From assembly GCF_002443255.2 (NCBI RefSeq), contig NW_019211457.1:35842105-35906104 (forward strand): 64,000 nucleotides of DNA, written 5' to 3'. A program made the translations under genes and the position numbers. The stretch is from Varroa destructor. Taxonomy: Eukaryota > Arthropoda > Arachnida > Mesostigmata > Varroidae. Below the pieces are notes generated by a model, which ran no database searches, was not told the origin of the DNA, and worked only from the letters and a program-made list of their open reading frames with translations. Shown here in pieces: positions 52,045 through 63,190 of the stretch. Numbering within the stretch: the first letter of the stretch is position 1; every line of letters begins with the position of its first letter.

Positions 52045-53293
52045 GCAGAATTGCGGTAGTGTACAGCACCCGAAGCCGGATTGAGCAGGAAAGTGGCTTG
52101 ATTCATGCGCTCGTAAATCACAAACTAAGCACGAATTGGAAGCAAGAATTCACATTTACAGAAGGAGCAGAGGAACAGTCCCGGAAAAGGGTGACAGACG
52201 GAGCATAATGCGGGAGCTGGGTTCCAAAAAATTCAGCGCACTACCAAAACTATTAACGTTATTAAAAAGCAAGGGCGACTGAGCAATACGATATATGTAT
52301 ATATATAAAACTTTGTGACGTGAACGCCAACCTCTCAGCGTGTGTGTATCTTGAGGAAGGGCTTTCAGGCTAGAGCGAATTGATGCATTTGAGCTTGTGA
52401 AGCATGGATGTCGACCGCGCAGATCTGGGTCAATGCTGCGCCACCCATATATAGTTAAATGAAAGAAGGGGATGAAAAGAACAGGAAAATGACCGTATAA
52501 GTGTTATGTTTTGGTGCGAAAACATACAGAGGTACAAACAACCTAATGAGTTAAGAACCACATGAGAAGATCTTAGCGGGAGGTACAAAAGTAACCCCAA
52601 ACATCGCTTAGTAGAGCGAAGCAATTTTTTCCGTCCTCAAGACAATATTGTTTGGTGATGGGCGCAGCTGTAACAGCACTAGTGATCACTATGATTGTTC
52701 AACTAAGATGTGAGAATGAGCGAACGGGCCAAAGAGGCGGAAAACAACAACGGAATGTTGTGCGCTTGAGGAACACTGATGAGGTGGTGGACATCATTCA
52801 TCGTGATGCCTTTTGGGCGTTGCTGTAATCGCGTCCTACCGACTGAGCCGTTCTGTAGTGTAAGGTTCGGTGGCTGCCGGATACCAATTTCTTTGGTAAA
52901 ACGGACAAATGAAAGTGGAGCGTTCCTGAGTCCAGCGTAGGCCTTGCTGAGAGCAGCTAAGACGGGCGGATTGGCTGGCTGCCGGTTGAACACGTTACGA
53001 ATGTCGAGAATAGAAACAAAATGTGGTAAACAGAGGAGTGGTAGCAAGGAGGCGTGTAGTGAAAGAGAAAGCAGGACATAAACAGAAGGGGCCCCAGTGG
53101 TTGAGTGGGCCGTGAGGGAATGCCATGAAATTTATGAGCACGTAATATAAGGAGTCAAACGAGCTAGCCAGCTCGCAGCGACGCCGCACCAGCAGTGTGT
53201 ATATATGGTGAGACTGAGGCAACTCAGTAGATCCTGGAGCCTCAGTCACAGCAAACACACAAACACAGGGAAAACAAGAGATAAGCAGGGGGC

Positions 53294-53307
53294 GGCGGGC
53301 GCCCGCC
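53294..53307. repeat. 14-bp GC-only palindrome
   Basis: GGCGGGCGCCCGCC is its own reverse complement. It overlaps a GC-box-like tract in the CpG-rich patch and could be a protein-binding site. Confidence 0.7.
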
Positions 53308-55340
53308 AACTCACGATCTCTATGCGCTGGCTTGGTTCCGTCGCAGGCAAGTTACAGGCGCTACTCACAAGTAACACTTGACAGAGGGCTGGTAACGGGT
53401 CCATGGACGAGTGTCTCCAGCCAGCTCCTGGCTCAGTAAGCCGAGCGGGGGGTATAGCCAAGGCGGCGCAGAGACTAAAGGCCGAAACGGTCGGTCGCCT
53501 AGGTTTAGGCCTCTCCGCCATGTCAAACGAAACGCCGTCTGTCATACTCAAGAACCTCAATCTACCTGTTACATTCTATAACTGTTGTAGACCACTGTAG
53601 CACTCTCGGTTGTACGTAGATACCTTTCTTTTCCCTTAGGTAAAGCAACATATTACTGTGTATAGTAATTGTCTACATACCTTATAACGAATGAGCTCAT
53701 CTGCGATTGGAGCCCGAAATAGAGGGCTCAACCAATATTTCTTGTAAATGAAGTTTTTGAAGTAAATAAAGGCAGCACAGACTTGAGCTGCATGGCACTT
53801 TCACAGTTATGCACAGTTTGGAACAGCGTTCATTCATTACGAATTCGATTTAACTAAAACAGTGGATTTGCATTATTTCTTTACCTGTTATGTTTTTTTA
53901 GGATGCCAGATTCAAAACAATAAAGAGTAAATAAAATGTATGAAAGAACGAATCTCCTTCCGCACTTATGTGTATTTGTTTCTACATAATTTCGGCTATT
54001 ATTTTGAGGCAACGTAATTTTTTACGCACGACATCTTAGTGGAAGTATACAGGGTGGTATCCTTGTGGCGGCTTGCATGTTCAGGTTCGCTCTAACAATC
54101 AGTTTATTAGCGTTTGGTTAAGATTCAGTACTTCGATAAGGAGGATGTAAGGCTTAATGTAACAGGCAGTAGGTCTTAAGAAAATTGCACGTTTGTTCGT
54201 ACTAAACCGTACTCCGATATATATGTATTTATTTACGACGATTAGCGATGGGGTTCCCATAATCCGTATCTGTGGATCTAAGGGGTTTGCATAATCTTGG
54301 TTTACAACCGCAATAATCAAATTCCACATTTTGTTTGCCTCTGATTGAATTATATTATGTTAGAATAAGTAAAAATTAGGCGTTCTGCGCTAATATTCTG
54401 CTAATAGTAGTAATTGTTATTTTAAATTACGAAGCGTTGGTTGAATCATACTTATATAGAATCCCTACGTTGTTTTCTAATAGTTTATGCATATATTTTT
54501 ATCCTGTTATATTGACGATGGATAAATTTGCTATACACGGAAACTCTGTCTATATAGTGTGCTTGATGTACGTTATTTCCAGCCCACCAAGTCTCAAAGA
54601 GTCAATGGAATTAATTTTTACCTATGTTGATTGTGAAGCCATTAAGGTTTAGTAATGCCTCCGGCATAATTATATGCTTCCAAGGTGTTTTAGACAGAAC
54701 TGATTGTAGATATTCTGGTGTGAAAACAGCTAGGTCTTAGCTTTGGGGTACCCAGACACTTTGTAGACCTGAATCAGACATTGTATTGTCAAAAGCACCT
54801 CCCGTCTCGTCTACCGATAGGACATACGGCAGAATGAATTTTGGATAAGCTTTGAAAATGCTGACCTATAAACAGTGCAGAGAACTTTGAAGTTTAGATG
54901 CATTGAACGGTGGCCTACACGTTTGGCGCGCGTACATTACGGAAGTACGACTCGCTAATGCTTTATTTTCTGCTTCGTTAATAAATACATTGAATGAATT
55001 TCTTTACGCAACTCATGCTATATAACATGATTGATATCACTAATGGCTTTGTAGACGAACGTTTTGAAGTTCAGCATCGAGCATCAGTTCCACAGGAAAC
55101 GGTATCAAGCTAATAACACCTACGATTCGATACTTTGAATTACCTTGAAAATATTTCATCGTTATGGATTGCTTTTAGTACGCGTCTGTGTAATGCTTCA
55201 GGTATGTTTTTTTTCTAAATACGTAAGTACATCCTAACTGTGTGCTACAAATAATGAACATAGTGTCGGCTTTGGGTTCGAAACGCTGCGACACGGGCAA
55301 GTTTAAGTTTAGGAAGATGATAAAAACAGTTCTCAGTTGC

Positions 55341-55362
55341 GCTTTTGCTTTTGCTTTTGCTT
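55341..55362. repeat. (GCTTTT)3 hexanucleotide repeat
   Basis: Three perfect GCTTTT units and part of a fourth. Confidence 0.9.
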
Positions 55363-55603
55363 CATCAAGCTATTAATCAGACGCGATATTGAACGCTGTA
55401 CAGACAACTGTTTTACATAATGCAAAACTGAACAGAATAAGTTAGTCTGAAATAAACCGGTAAATAGGCCTGCTTTTTAATAAAAACATCTCACTGCTTG
55501 TTCTTGCAGTTCCCTTATCGCGAACTCTACGAAGAAGTGACTAAGTCGTTGGGGCATATGTGACCCCCTCGAGACCCGCAAGAAGCAGCCGTTTTATTAG
55601 GAC

Positions 55604-55620
55604 TATTATTATTATTATTA
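55604..55620. repeat. (ATT)5 microsatellite
   Basis: Five ATT units in non-coding DNA. Confidence 0.9.
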
Positions 55621-58600
55621 CGCAGACCGTTTGGTAACTTACTCGGGCATCATTTACATTGTTTAACATAGGCCTTAAATAATAATACGTTGGTACAAGA
55701 CGTGCCACTTTCAGACTTATAGAAGTATCCTAAGCATAATAGTTGTAAAATGTCATAAAATCCCGATCTATATTTAGCCTTCAGGTTATTCAAAAATGAT
55801 CTGTATCCAAATGTCCAATTGTACGGTTATCAATTTTGGTCCCTACGGAAGGCTTTCGTGGTGGACCGAAAGGCGCGGGAGAGTAGAACTGAAGAACTTC
55901 CCTGATAAATACAAGTTAAGCTTAATATGGGATTTGTCTGTTAAGTAACCACCTGGAAATTTCGAAACGGATACGGCAATCGGCCTCTGAGGAGGATTCC
56001 TATCAGGGTCATGATTTCCTTTACGTCATGAACAGCATTCTAGGTATGAGAGTTCGCAATGAGTATCTCCTCAAACACTTCATAACAACTAGAAACTGAT
56101 CATCAAAAAGGGATGTCGGAATTTATTACTGATCAGGGCGCGTGGACTCTATTTGATTAAAAAATGAATAAACAAGAAGCATTTGTTGCTGTGCCATCAT
56201 CTATCTGGCTTCGTTCCCCTTCGGGCCTGGCTGTGCTAGGCCAAGGAATGTAATATAGATGAGGTTGGAAAAGTGCGTACAATGCATTTACTGTGCCTGG
56301 TACACCGTTTTGTCATTCAACTTATAACAGTTACATTTATGGAGTGCAAGCAAAATGATGAATAAACGAAGCGAATATAGAACGAATCATATATTTCTCG
56401 TGTTCGCTGGAGAAGTCATTTATGTTTTTATGTATTACCGTACACTGAAGTAATTTTGGACCCTTTTCAAGCGTGTTTCATTTAGGCTGAGCATAAAATT
56501 CTCGATATCAACGCCAGATCCTTACTAATTACCTACAGTTTGATATTTTGGCCACGTCGAAAACTGCAACAACAACAACTTCGAGAAAATTATCATTTGA
56601 ATTTTTACGTTATGCCATTGTACGTTTTCCCCTAGCTTCTATTACTTTTAGAAATAGGTCAACATGTTTGTATCGGCTTCAGGCGGGAATTTACTACTAC
56701 TATATACTGGAATACTAAGAACCAACTGAAGGCAAACGGAAACAGGCTACAAAGCAAAAAACATGGCGCCAGCTAGTATGGGATTAAACTCCAACTTATT
56801 CCCATAAAAAGGAATCTTTCGCCTTTAATAAATATCTGCAACAAAAAATTTCCTCTCAAGAAAAGCAAAAATCTTTTTTAGCAGTTTCAAAATTTGATTG
56901 GTTTCCAACAGGGCTGTGTACAAGTTTGGAGCATTCGGCAGAACTTTAGGCGCTTTCGTCGTAACTTCTCCTTAGTGCAATAATCGACCCTTTTTGACCC
57001 CGTTCCATTGACCGCAGACCAAAGGTCAACATAAAAAAATTATGCCACGTTACCTCCTAATATACCCTTAAATTGTCTATAGTCATCTGCAACTTTTTCC
57101 GCAAAGTGTTTGTACGTCCAGTAAGTTCTTGTAGCTGAGTAAATGTCATCGAAGTTATTATATAAGCATATAGAAGTCATTATAGTACGACTGTTGACAG
57201 AGAGGAAAGATCTGGAACAAAGCACAAGTAGAAGGATAGTATCGTTTAAGTAATGAGAGTCAGCGATTACTCTATGTGACCAGAAGCAGTCGATTATAAG
57301 CGAAGTCATCACCTTATCTAGGGAGCACAACATATAACTACTGTGCTTCAAAAACGAGGCTTGAAGATGCTCAAGTGGCGCATCTATCAAGGTGTCTTAG
57401 TTGTGATTATCTTCTCTGCAACAATGCTTTATCCGGAGGCCGGTACTTGGCAAATAAATAAAGTTCGTCTGTATTCAGTTGCCTAATCGGTAGTATTGAG
57501 ACTACGTTCTAGGTTGTTACGCTATAACACCATCGGGACATTCATCGCGTTGTTGTTTATCGGCCCTTTCTCCTCAACGATTGCTTTTACCGCCTGCATA
57601 TCCTTTCTAAGAATTCAGGACACAGGTAAATTTTTCACTGATAGCATCAGATACGCTACGGCGAACAGGGGTCCATAACCTTTATTAGATTTACTCTCTT
57701 TATACCAAAAAAATGAGTTACACACATAATATCTTACGTGGCACACACATATAGCATATGTTAGATACAGTATGAATATAATTAGTTGCAATAATGATAG
57801 TCATATTGATAATGGGGCAAATAAACAATATAATTGTGTAATAGTACTTTTTGCTCTTACCAGGTAGAAGAGAAGCCATTACGAATTTTGCCAATAAAGT
57901 GAGAGTGATATGAAGGCTGAATCTCATCACAAATTTCCCAAACCCCAATTTACACGTAATAGACCTAGGAGATTTGCATCGTTTCACTTAACATTATGTA
58001 TATTCTACGTGATTGTTCTAAAATACGCTTACTTCAACCTGAACTTGTCAGCACTATTAAACGGATCCGCGAGCCTCGCCCCGTTAAATTCGCCGTAAAT
58101 TATAATATACATCAATAGTTATCCGGTCGCATGATCCTGCTCCACCTAACTCGTTAGCTCTTTGCAATTACTTCATCGACCTATTTTTATATAAACGAAG
58201 TAGCTAGCATCGCGGATAGCTAAAGGTAAACGACAACTCGATTGCAAACCTACAATTTACCGTTGCAGTTTTGCCTAGGTTCTACACCAGTTCTGTTATA
58301 CTGTAGCAGTTGTCCTGTTCCATGTCTTTAGAGTAGCAATTATTTGTTCAGCCGCTTTTACTCACGTTAAACTTCGTCTAACGTATTTCTCTTTTGGGCC
58401 CTATTACGTGAATGCCCTCTTATTATCACGTGGCGATTATGCAGACAGATACTATATCCTGTTTTAGTAGTAGCTTTCTAGAATGAGTGTTTCGATAGCC
58501 TAGCTGTTATGCCTATACTGCAGTTAGCCCGTTGCGACTTTCAAGAACTTACAATCGAACTCGAATTTATAGTTGTCAACATAAAGCAAAACAAATTTTC

Positions 58601-58844
58601 CTTCTCTCCTGTATGCGAAATTAAGTTACCAACTGTGCACTGTGTGTGAACAACAGTCTGCTTATACCTTATTTAGGCCTTGTAGCCTTCTACAGTTATA
58701 TTTTATGTCCCATTGGAAGATTGTCGCAGTCTTAATACCTTACTGCATTTATTCCGTTTTGCGATTTAAGTCAACCATATCGATCAGGGAAGAGTGTTCA
58801 TCCAATCGAAGTTTATGCGCGGACATAATTCATATTTTACCAAC

Positions 58845-58862
58845 TTTTTTTTTTTTTTTTTT
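58845..58862. repeat. T18 homopolymer
   Basis: Eighteen consecutive T followed by ACAG. It could be a polypyrimidine tract and acceptor on the plus strand, or the A-tail of a retroposed sequence on the minus strand. Neither is supported by a recognisable neighbour. Confidence 0.85.
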
Positions 58863-60439
58863 ACAGATTAACCAAATTGGAATCAGGAGGGAAACGTATT
58901 GCAATAGTCAAACAATATTTTTTACTGCAACATTTTATACTGAGTGAATTGTAAACTATCTGAGGAACAATTGTAAGTTTACCGGTATATCGAAATAATT
59001 TGAAACATTAAAGATTATTCTTTTGACACTGCGCCCGTATTGTAGAGCGCCGAAAAACACACAACGTTGTAATACAAACTTTTCATGTTCTCGGCGATTG
59101 AAAAACGTTAACTTACCCAAATTAACATTACGCTTTATGGAAAAAATCTTTGTGATTAATAGGATCGGCTGGTCTATTGAAACCGTGCTTGGGACATAAT
59201 TAAAGCTCAAGAATTTTTTTTAACTGCTTTATTTTTTATAAGAAATATTTAGACCATACCAAATGAATAGGAACTCCGTTGTTGAGACGTCCCCAAGGGT
59301 CCTTGCTTTTTCTTTTTTACAACGAGCAAATAGATTTATTTAACTAAAGAAAGATATGATAAACATCACGATGATCGCACAAGGTTTTGCAAGGTAGTAC
59401 GCTAGCTCTGTTCCGGGGACGTGACTAGCGCCTAAAGACGTTTTTAATATCTTTTAAATGTTTTTTTTTACGAAAATTAATTCTGAGTTTGCAGCTTCAG
59501 CTTTCCAATTGACATTTCTTGGAAATTCGCACAAAAAATACTTGAAACGCATTTCCGCTTTATAGATGCAAAAGCAAATTGACGCGACCAAAAAAATCAA
59601 ATTTAGGAATATGTATTGTATTTTTGTTCAGCTCCTCCATCCATTGGCTGGAATTCCGTGTTAAGTTTTTTCTCCTCAAAGGGTATTTTCGATTTAATAA
59701 CCGAAATTTAGACATATAAGCATGTATTTTATCGTGATTCAGTTCATCGAGAACGTTCGATTCATGCCAAAAAATACCCCCTTACATAGGACATCATGTT
59801 AAGTTTTCGCACTTTTTTTTAATCAGAAGACTGAGTATAGAGACATTTTGGGTCAGCTCGGCGAAATTTTTCAATTAATATCAAAACCAACCTTGCAACA
59901 TGAATCACCATGTAAATACTCGGCTATTATTTTGTAAGTAAAAATTATTTTTTTTTTAAATATAGCCTTCGTTAGCTTTTAAAACTTTTTAATAAATATA
60001 TATATATGAGATATCCTTGCAAAAAAAATCGTTTTAAATAGGCAACAAAGAATAATTTGCTCAACCTGGAATTACGCTCTACTGGATGGATAAACGATCC
60101 TTTACTGAAAAAAAAGTTTTCATCCAATCTGTTCTGGGTTCTGCACAACTTTACCCAGGATGGTATCCTACCAGCCCGAAAAAAATTAGACCAGTCCGAC
60201 TACTTTACGGAATCGGTTTTAGTCAGGCAGATTTATATATATAGATATAGATGGTTCGTATTTGAGATGCACCCAGCTCTTGGAAATTTAAGACTGTCCA
60301 CTCGGATATCGTTTCTCGGATTTTCAGCAAGCGAGTTGTAATGAGCCATGAAGAGTCAGAGAATTCAAAGGGTCTAGGATTATGAGTCTCATTTTGAGAG
60401 TACGGCGGCGGCGCCCACAGCTTTCCATACAAACCTTCA

Positions 60440-61135
60440 AAAGCTGTTTAAAAGAAGCTCACAGGAGGAAATTTTAGAATCGAAAACGGGAAGACGTCCT
60501 GCAAAAGTAAATAACAGAAGGATTTAGAAGTGTGATGGAAACCAACCCATTTCGAAGTGTACGGGTACATGTTAACACCCAAGTTTGTTAAATGAATAAG
60601 GTAGTGAATTAAATAAATAAGCACCGTAGGGTTTGAAGAAGAGTCAAAAATAATAAACGTAGAAAAACAAATTTCTTTCCGTTTAACCATTCATTTTTGC
60701 AGGAAATTATGATTTATAATGAAAATTGTGTGGCAATTGCAGATGGTTATTGAACATAGCGAGACGCATCCAAAAGCAAATGCGGAACTGGAAAAGCTTA
60801 TAGTAGTCTTTTGGTGGCTTTATGAGGTCCGGTTTGTTGAAGCGTTCTATCAACATTTAGAAAAAGTGATCGATGAATTCCCCTATAGGCAACCAAGGTT
60901 AACGAACAAACGCAGATCACTACTACTGCACGACAACGCTCAACTTGCGCGGATTTGCAAAGCTTTTGGTCATTCATCCTACCCACCATATATATACATC
61001 CCTTTTTCCTAACTTGGAGGATTTCTTCATAGAAAATATGTCAACATGGTGTCGAAATCGCCTTTCGAATTTTCGTAAGTAATGAATAAGTTACCATCAA
61101 AATGGCGAAAGTCATCTGAAAACTTAATACTAGTA
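60440..61135 (+). mobile_element. Decayed mariner transposon
   Basis: Pieces of a mariner transposase (usually about 345 residues) occur in order on the plus strand, in at least two frames. They are a linker reading GRRPAKVNN (60489), a weak match to the first catalytic region, a WW-containing strand, an HDNA motif (60929-60940) and the tail NKLPSKW (about 61085-61105). The span is about 0.7 kb against about 1.04 kb for an intact gene, so there are deletions as well as frameshifts. Terminal inverted repeats were not found, so the ends are approximate. The relic's 3-prime end lies within about 100 bp of the C-terminal end of the gypsy relic on the other strand. Confidence 0.72.
60719..61012 (+). 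pseudogene. Mariner transposase, catalytic core fragment
   Basis: The longest open piece of the mariner relic is 97 codons. Residues 16-33 (THPKA then LIVVFWW) fit the family's P-x-P-KA...KVMV-x-WW strand. Residues 44-52 fit the YCQQL-like helix. Residues 68-74 read LLLHDNA, where the Asp (codon 60932-60934) is the second catalytic residue of mariner transposases and is kept. The region that should read PYSPDL-PTDYH follows as a degraded SSYPPY, and a frame change is needed to reach FPNLEDFF, so the third Asp is not preserved in either frame. The first catalytic Asp, expected in TGDEKW just upstream, appears to be replaced in a degraded match. The copy is non-functional. Confidence 0.72.
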
Positions 61136-61228
61136 GGTCGCGTTATTTCGCGAAGTCGACCTGAAAATGTCAGAAAAGATTAGCTGTAGAACCTGGTATC
61201 CTGAACGGATTAGGTTCAGACGCCCGCT
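61136..61228. other. Junction between mariner and gypsy relics
   Basis: Fewer than 100 bases separate the last recognisable mariner codons (plus strand) from the last recognisable gypsy integrase codons (minus strand). No inverted repeat or target-site duplication is evident by eye. Confidence 0.5.
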
Positions 61229-61824
61229 TCATGTCATCCTATCAACCTCAACTTTATAAACATTGAATCCCTTCTTCCCCACTGTATCTACTGGCATCCA
61301 AGTTTCATTATGTAAGTTCCGATAATCCTGCATATAAACAAAGAGATCGCCCCATCTAAATCTATTCCGTCTATAGTCTTGTATTCGACTTACTGTTTCC
61401 TGATCCCTGAATTTTACGACGACATTTACCTCAATTTAAATTTGTTTTCGAAACATCAAAACCGAAGATTTTTTTATATTCAGGTGTTCCTTCAAATTCG
61501 TTCCAAAATCGTTCAACGCGTCACAAACCGTTTCTTTTGTTCCTTTAGGGGCGACATGGCAGCGACCCTATATGTTGTAAATTAATTCGTTTACAGAAGC
61601 ACCTCGAAACATCATGGGTACGAACTTTGTTTTAGTGTCAGTGATTAGTATTTCTGAGCATCTGAACCTGATATGTCAAATAAAAACGTCAGGAAATTAA
61701 CTGATGATTGAGGAAACCGCTACTGGTCTCATTTCACACACCTCCGGCCATTTTGTCAGGACATCAACGATACCCAAATATGCTTGCTATTCACTGGCCC
61801 TGCAAAACTCACATGCACTACTTT
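61229..61824 (-). pseudogene. Gypsy integrase, catalytic core and C-terminal domain
   Basis: The core starts HVSFAGPVNSKH, where gypsy elements have H-x-DFAGP. The first catalytic Asp is replaced by Ser (61807-61809). One frameshift later the sequence reads VDVLTKWPEVCEM. The second catalytic Asp is kept in ILITDTKTKF (61637-61639), and a Glu 35 codons on (61532-61534, in PKGTKE where the family has NGQAE) fits the third. A stop interrupts the stretch between them. The C-terminal part reads FRWGDLFVYMQDYRN (from 61360), then W-P and VYKVEVD, which fits the GD-V-VRDYRN...W-P...Y-VEV domain of gypsy integrases. The frame ends at 61229-61231. Confidence 0.83.
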
Positions 61825-62112
61825 CTAAGGTACATCTGAAATCGGGCAGTTTTGTGACGTTTTCAGAAAATACATGGTCCCTACTGCACAGGAAGTGCAA
61901 GACTTGACCATGTTTTCTACATCCTTGTTCAGGCCAGGCCAGAAAACGTATGACCTGTCTAATTGTTCCATGCGGACGATTACAAGGTGTCCATTATGTA
62001 GTGTCCGTAAAACTTTAGGGCGCAACATCTCGGAAATAACAAGCCTGTCTCTGAAGAATAGACAGTCTTTGACAATTGAAGGAGAACTTTTTCGATTGGC
62101 AGAATGGCACAA
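61825..62112 (-). pseudogene. Gypsy integrase, zinc-binding (HHCC) domain
   Basis: The longest open piece of the relic is 95 codons. Residues 35-60 read LRTLHNGHL...RSYVFWPGL and residues 63-75 read KDVENMVKSCTSC. The His pair (39 and 42) and Cys pair (72 and 75) are the zinc ligands of the H2C2 domain that precedes retroelement integrase cores, and the WPG between them is typical of gypsy elements. The frame stops at 61825-61827, but the next codons continue into the integrase core in the same frame, so this stop is a single nonsense change. Confidence 0.88.
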
Positions 62113-62279
62113 TGAGTCTACGTTGGAAATCTTCTAAAGCCAGTTGTTATCACGTATAGAAGTCAAGATGCAATGACTCGACTTTTCTGATCGTTCCTTG
62201 CTCGGGCACTACCGACCAACCTTTGGAAGGCAGCAGCTTAATCAAAGCTAGTCGTATTTATATTTCAGATTTTACTTAG

Positions 62280-62590
62280 TAGTTATATCTAGTAGAAGAT
62301 ATCGACCACCTCTGCTCGTAAAGTAGGCAGGACTTTCGGGTTTCCATCCAAAAACTGTCAACAATGATCTGTCAGCAAAATAAATTTGTAAATGTATCGG
62401 TGGATTTCGTATATAGCCAGATTTTCGTTCTCGGTTTCAAAGTCTGTTAAGTGGGCTCAAGCAAAGCATAAGAAAAATTTTTTTTTAGATTCGTCAGGGT
62501 ACCGACACACCAATACGACTCCAATTCTGCATTCGCTTACGTCACCAGCTATTATTATGTATAAATTAGGATCATAATGTCTAAGAATGG
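62280..62590 (-). pseudogene. Gypsy RNase H domain
   Basis: RNase H removes the RNA strand of the replication hybrid in LTR elements. From 62590 downward one frame reads LRHYDPNLYIIIAGDVSE, matching the L-HYDP-LPI-LA-DAS start, with the first catalytic Asp at 62541-62543. It then reads GVVLVCRYPDES, a region FETENENLAI that fits the EKE-LAI motif, and LLTDH with its Asp at 62367-62369. The three acidic positions are therefore still encoded. Two TGA stops interrupt the frame (62457-62459 and 62358-62360). A region rich in short changes then leads towards the integrase. Confidence 0.85.
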
Positions 62591-62689
62591 AGTCACATGT
62601 GAGAACTTTACCTCCTGTACCTATTTTCATCCATTTGAGGGGCTCAAAAGCTTGTTAGATAAGGTCTTAATGTTTTTTTTTTTTATTTC

Positions 62690-62965
62690 TGATACAAATA
62701 CGCTGTAGTAAGATATTTACTAACAAATGGTCTCAGTTTTTCTTCATCTGTCGCTTCTGGCATCTCTTTTATAGTTTCCACTATTTCTGGGTTGGGTTTT
62801 ACAGCAGTCTTCCTTAGTATATCCTAAATATTTCATCCCTTTCTGTAAAAAGGTACATTTTTCAGGACTCATAATTCCGTTGAAACGTGGTTTTTACACA
62901 AGTTTTGCGCTTGCAAAGTATTTTTGTTGGCCACAAGAATACGGCCTTGGTTCGCAAGTAAATCA
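62690..62965 (-). pseudogene. Gypsy reverse transcriptase, C-terminal end
   Basis: One frame reads ILVANKNT (about 62,915), where gypsy RT has the DDILV of its catalytic YxDD box. The two Asp are not present here. A second frame carries EKCTFLQKGMKYLGY, which matches the K-C-F...V-YLGH segment of the RT thumb. After a frameshift, NPEIVETIKEMPEATDEEKL (about 62,793-62,734) matches the P-K-V-I-MP-P....ELR-FLG segment that leads into RNase H. The palm and fingers are absent. Confidence 0.75.
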
Positions 62966-62988
62966 GGACTCAAACGTGAGGCCGTTTT

Positions 62989-63189
62989 CTATGTCATGGG
63001 CAAAGTTTGCTGACTAGACCGTTGGCAGCGTACTCTTTCGATGCAGGCGACCTCGCCCTTACTTCCCCATATTTCCTTCGAAGTCATTCGTCTGTGCGGC
63101 CATGAGTTTTTCGAATTGTAGGGCAATTTCCTGTAACTGATGTTCATCGCTTTCCTATTTTGCTGTAATATCTCCTGAAAAGCTTGCAT
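62989..63189 (-). pseudogene. Possible gag-like segment of the gypsy relic
   Basis: A 66-codon frame starting MQAFQEILQQNRK, with an overlapping frame reading LQEIALQFEKLMAA, has the Gln/Glu-rich, coiled-coil-like look of the N-terminal part of some gypsy Gag proteins. It lies directly upstream of the RT end, where an intact element would have protease and the RT palm. If it is gag, an internal deletion has joined it to RT. The likeness is in composition only. Confidence 0.25.
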
Positions 63190-63190
63190 T

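Larger units (their letters stand above)
51431..53620. other. GC/CpG-rich patch with the window's longest open frames
   Basis: The GC-richest large patch (about 67% in 53281-53340). It includes a GGGGGCGGCGGG tract and a 14-base perfect palindrome at 53294-53307. Minus-strand frames of 104, 104 and 114 codons follow one another with overlaps (53560 down to 52703), and a 178-codon minus frame lies at 51508-52044. A Met in good context (GACATGGCG, about 53,521) opens a minus frame that reaches a donor-like GTGAGT at 53363-53368. No domain is recognised. It could be a promoter with first exons on the minus strand. Confidence 0.3.
53621..60435. other. AT-rich non-coding stretch
   Basis: Short, unrecognised frames only, up to 116 codons (57040-57390, minus). 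It holds a GCTTTT hexamer repeat at 55341, an ATT run at 55604 and an 18-T run followed by ACAG at 58845. That run resembles a splice acceptor, but no exon I can identify follows. From about 59,200 the sequence is very AT-rich up to the mariner relic. Confidence 0.6.
61229..63190 (-). mobile_element. Decayed Ty3/gypsy LTR retrotransposon (partial pol)
   Basis: Read on the minus strand from high to low coordinates, the relic gives a possible gag-like or linker segment, the C-terminal end of reverse transcriptase, RNase H, the integrase zinc-binding domain, the integrase core and the integrase C-terminal domain. The last frame ends at a stop at 61229-61231. The order (RT, RNase H, integrase) is that of Ty3/gypsy and not of Ty1/copia. 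Most of gag, the protease and the RT palm are missing, and no long terminal repeats were recognised in the window. Several frameshifts and in-frame stops show it has long been inactive. It may continue past the right-hand end of the match, but I see no further homology up to 64,000. Confidence 0.85.

Noticed and set aside
58845..58866. T18 followed by ACAG as a splice acceptor
   Set aside because: No exon with a recognisable product or paired donor follows, and homopolymer T runs are common in this DNA.
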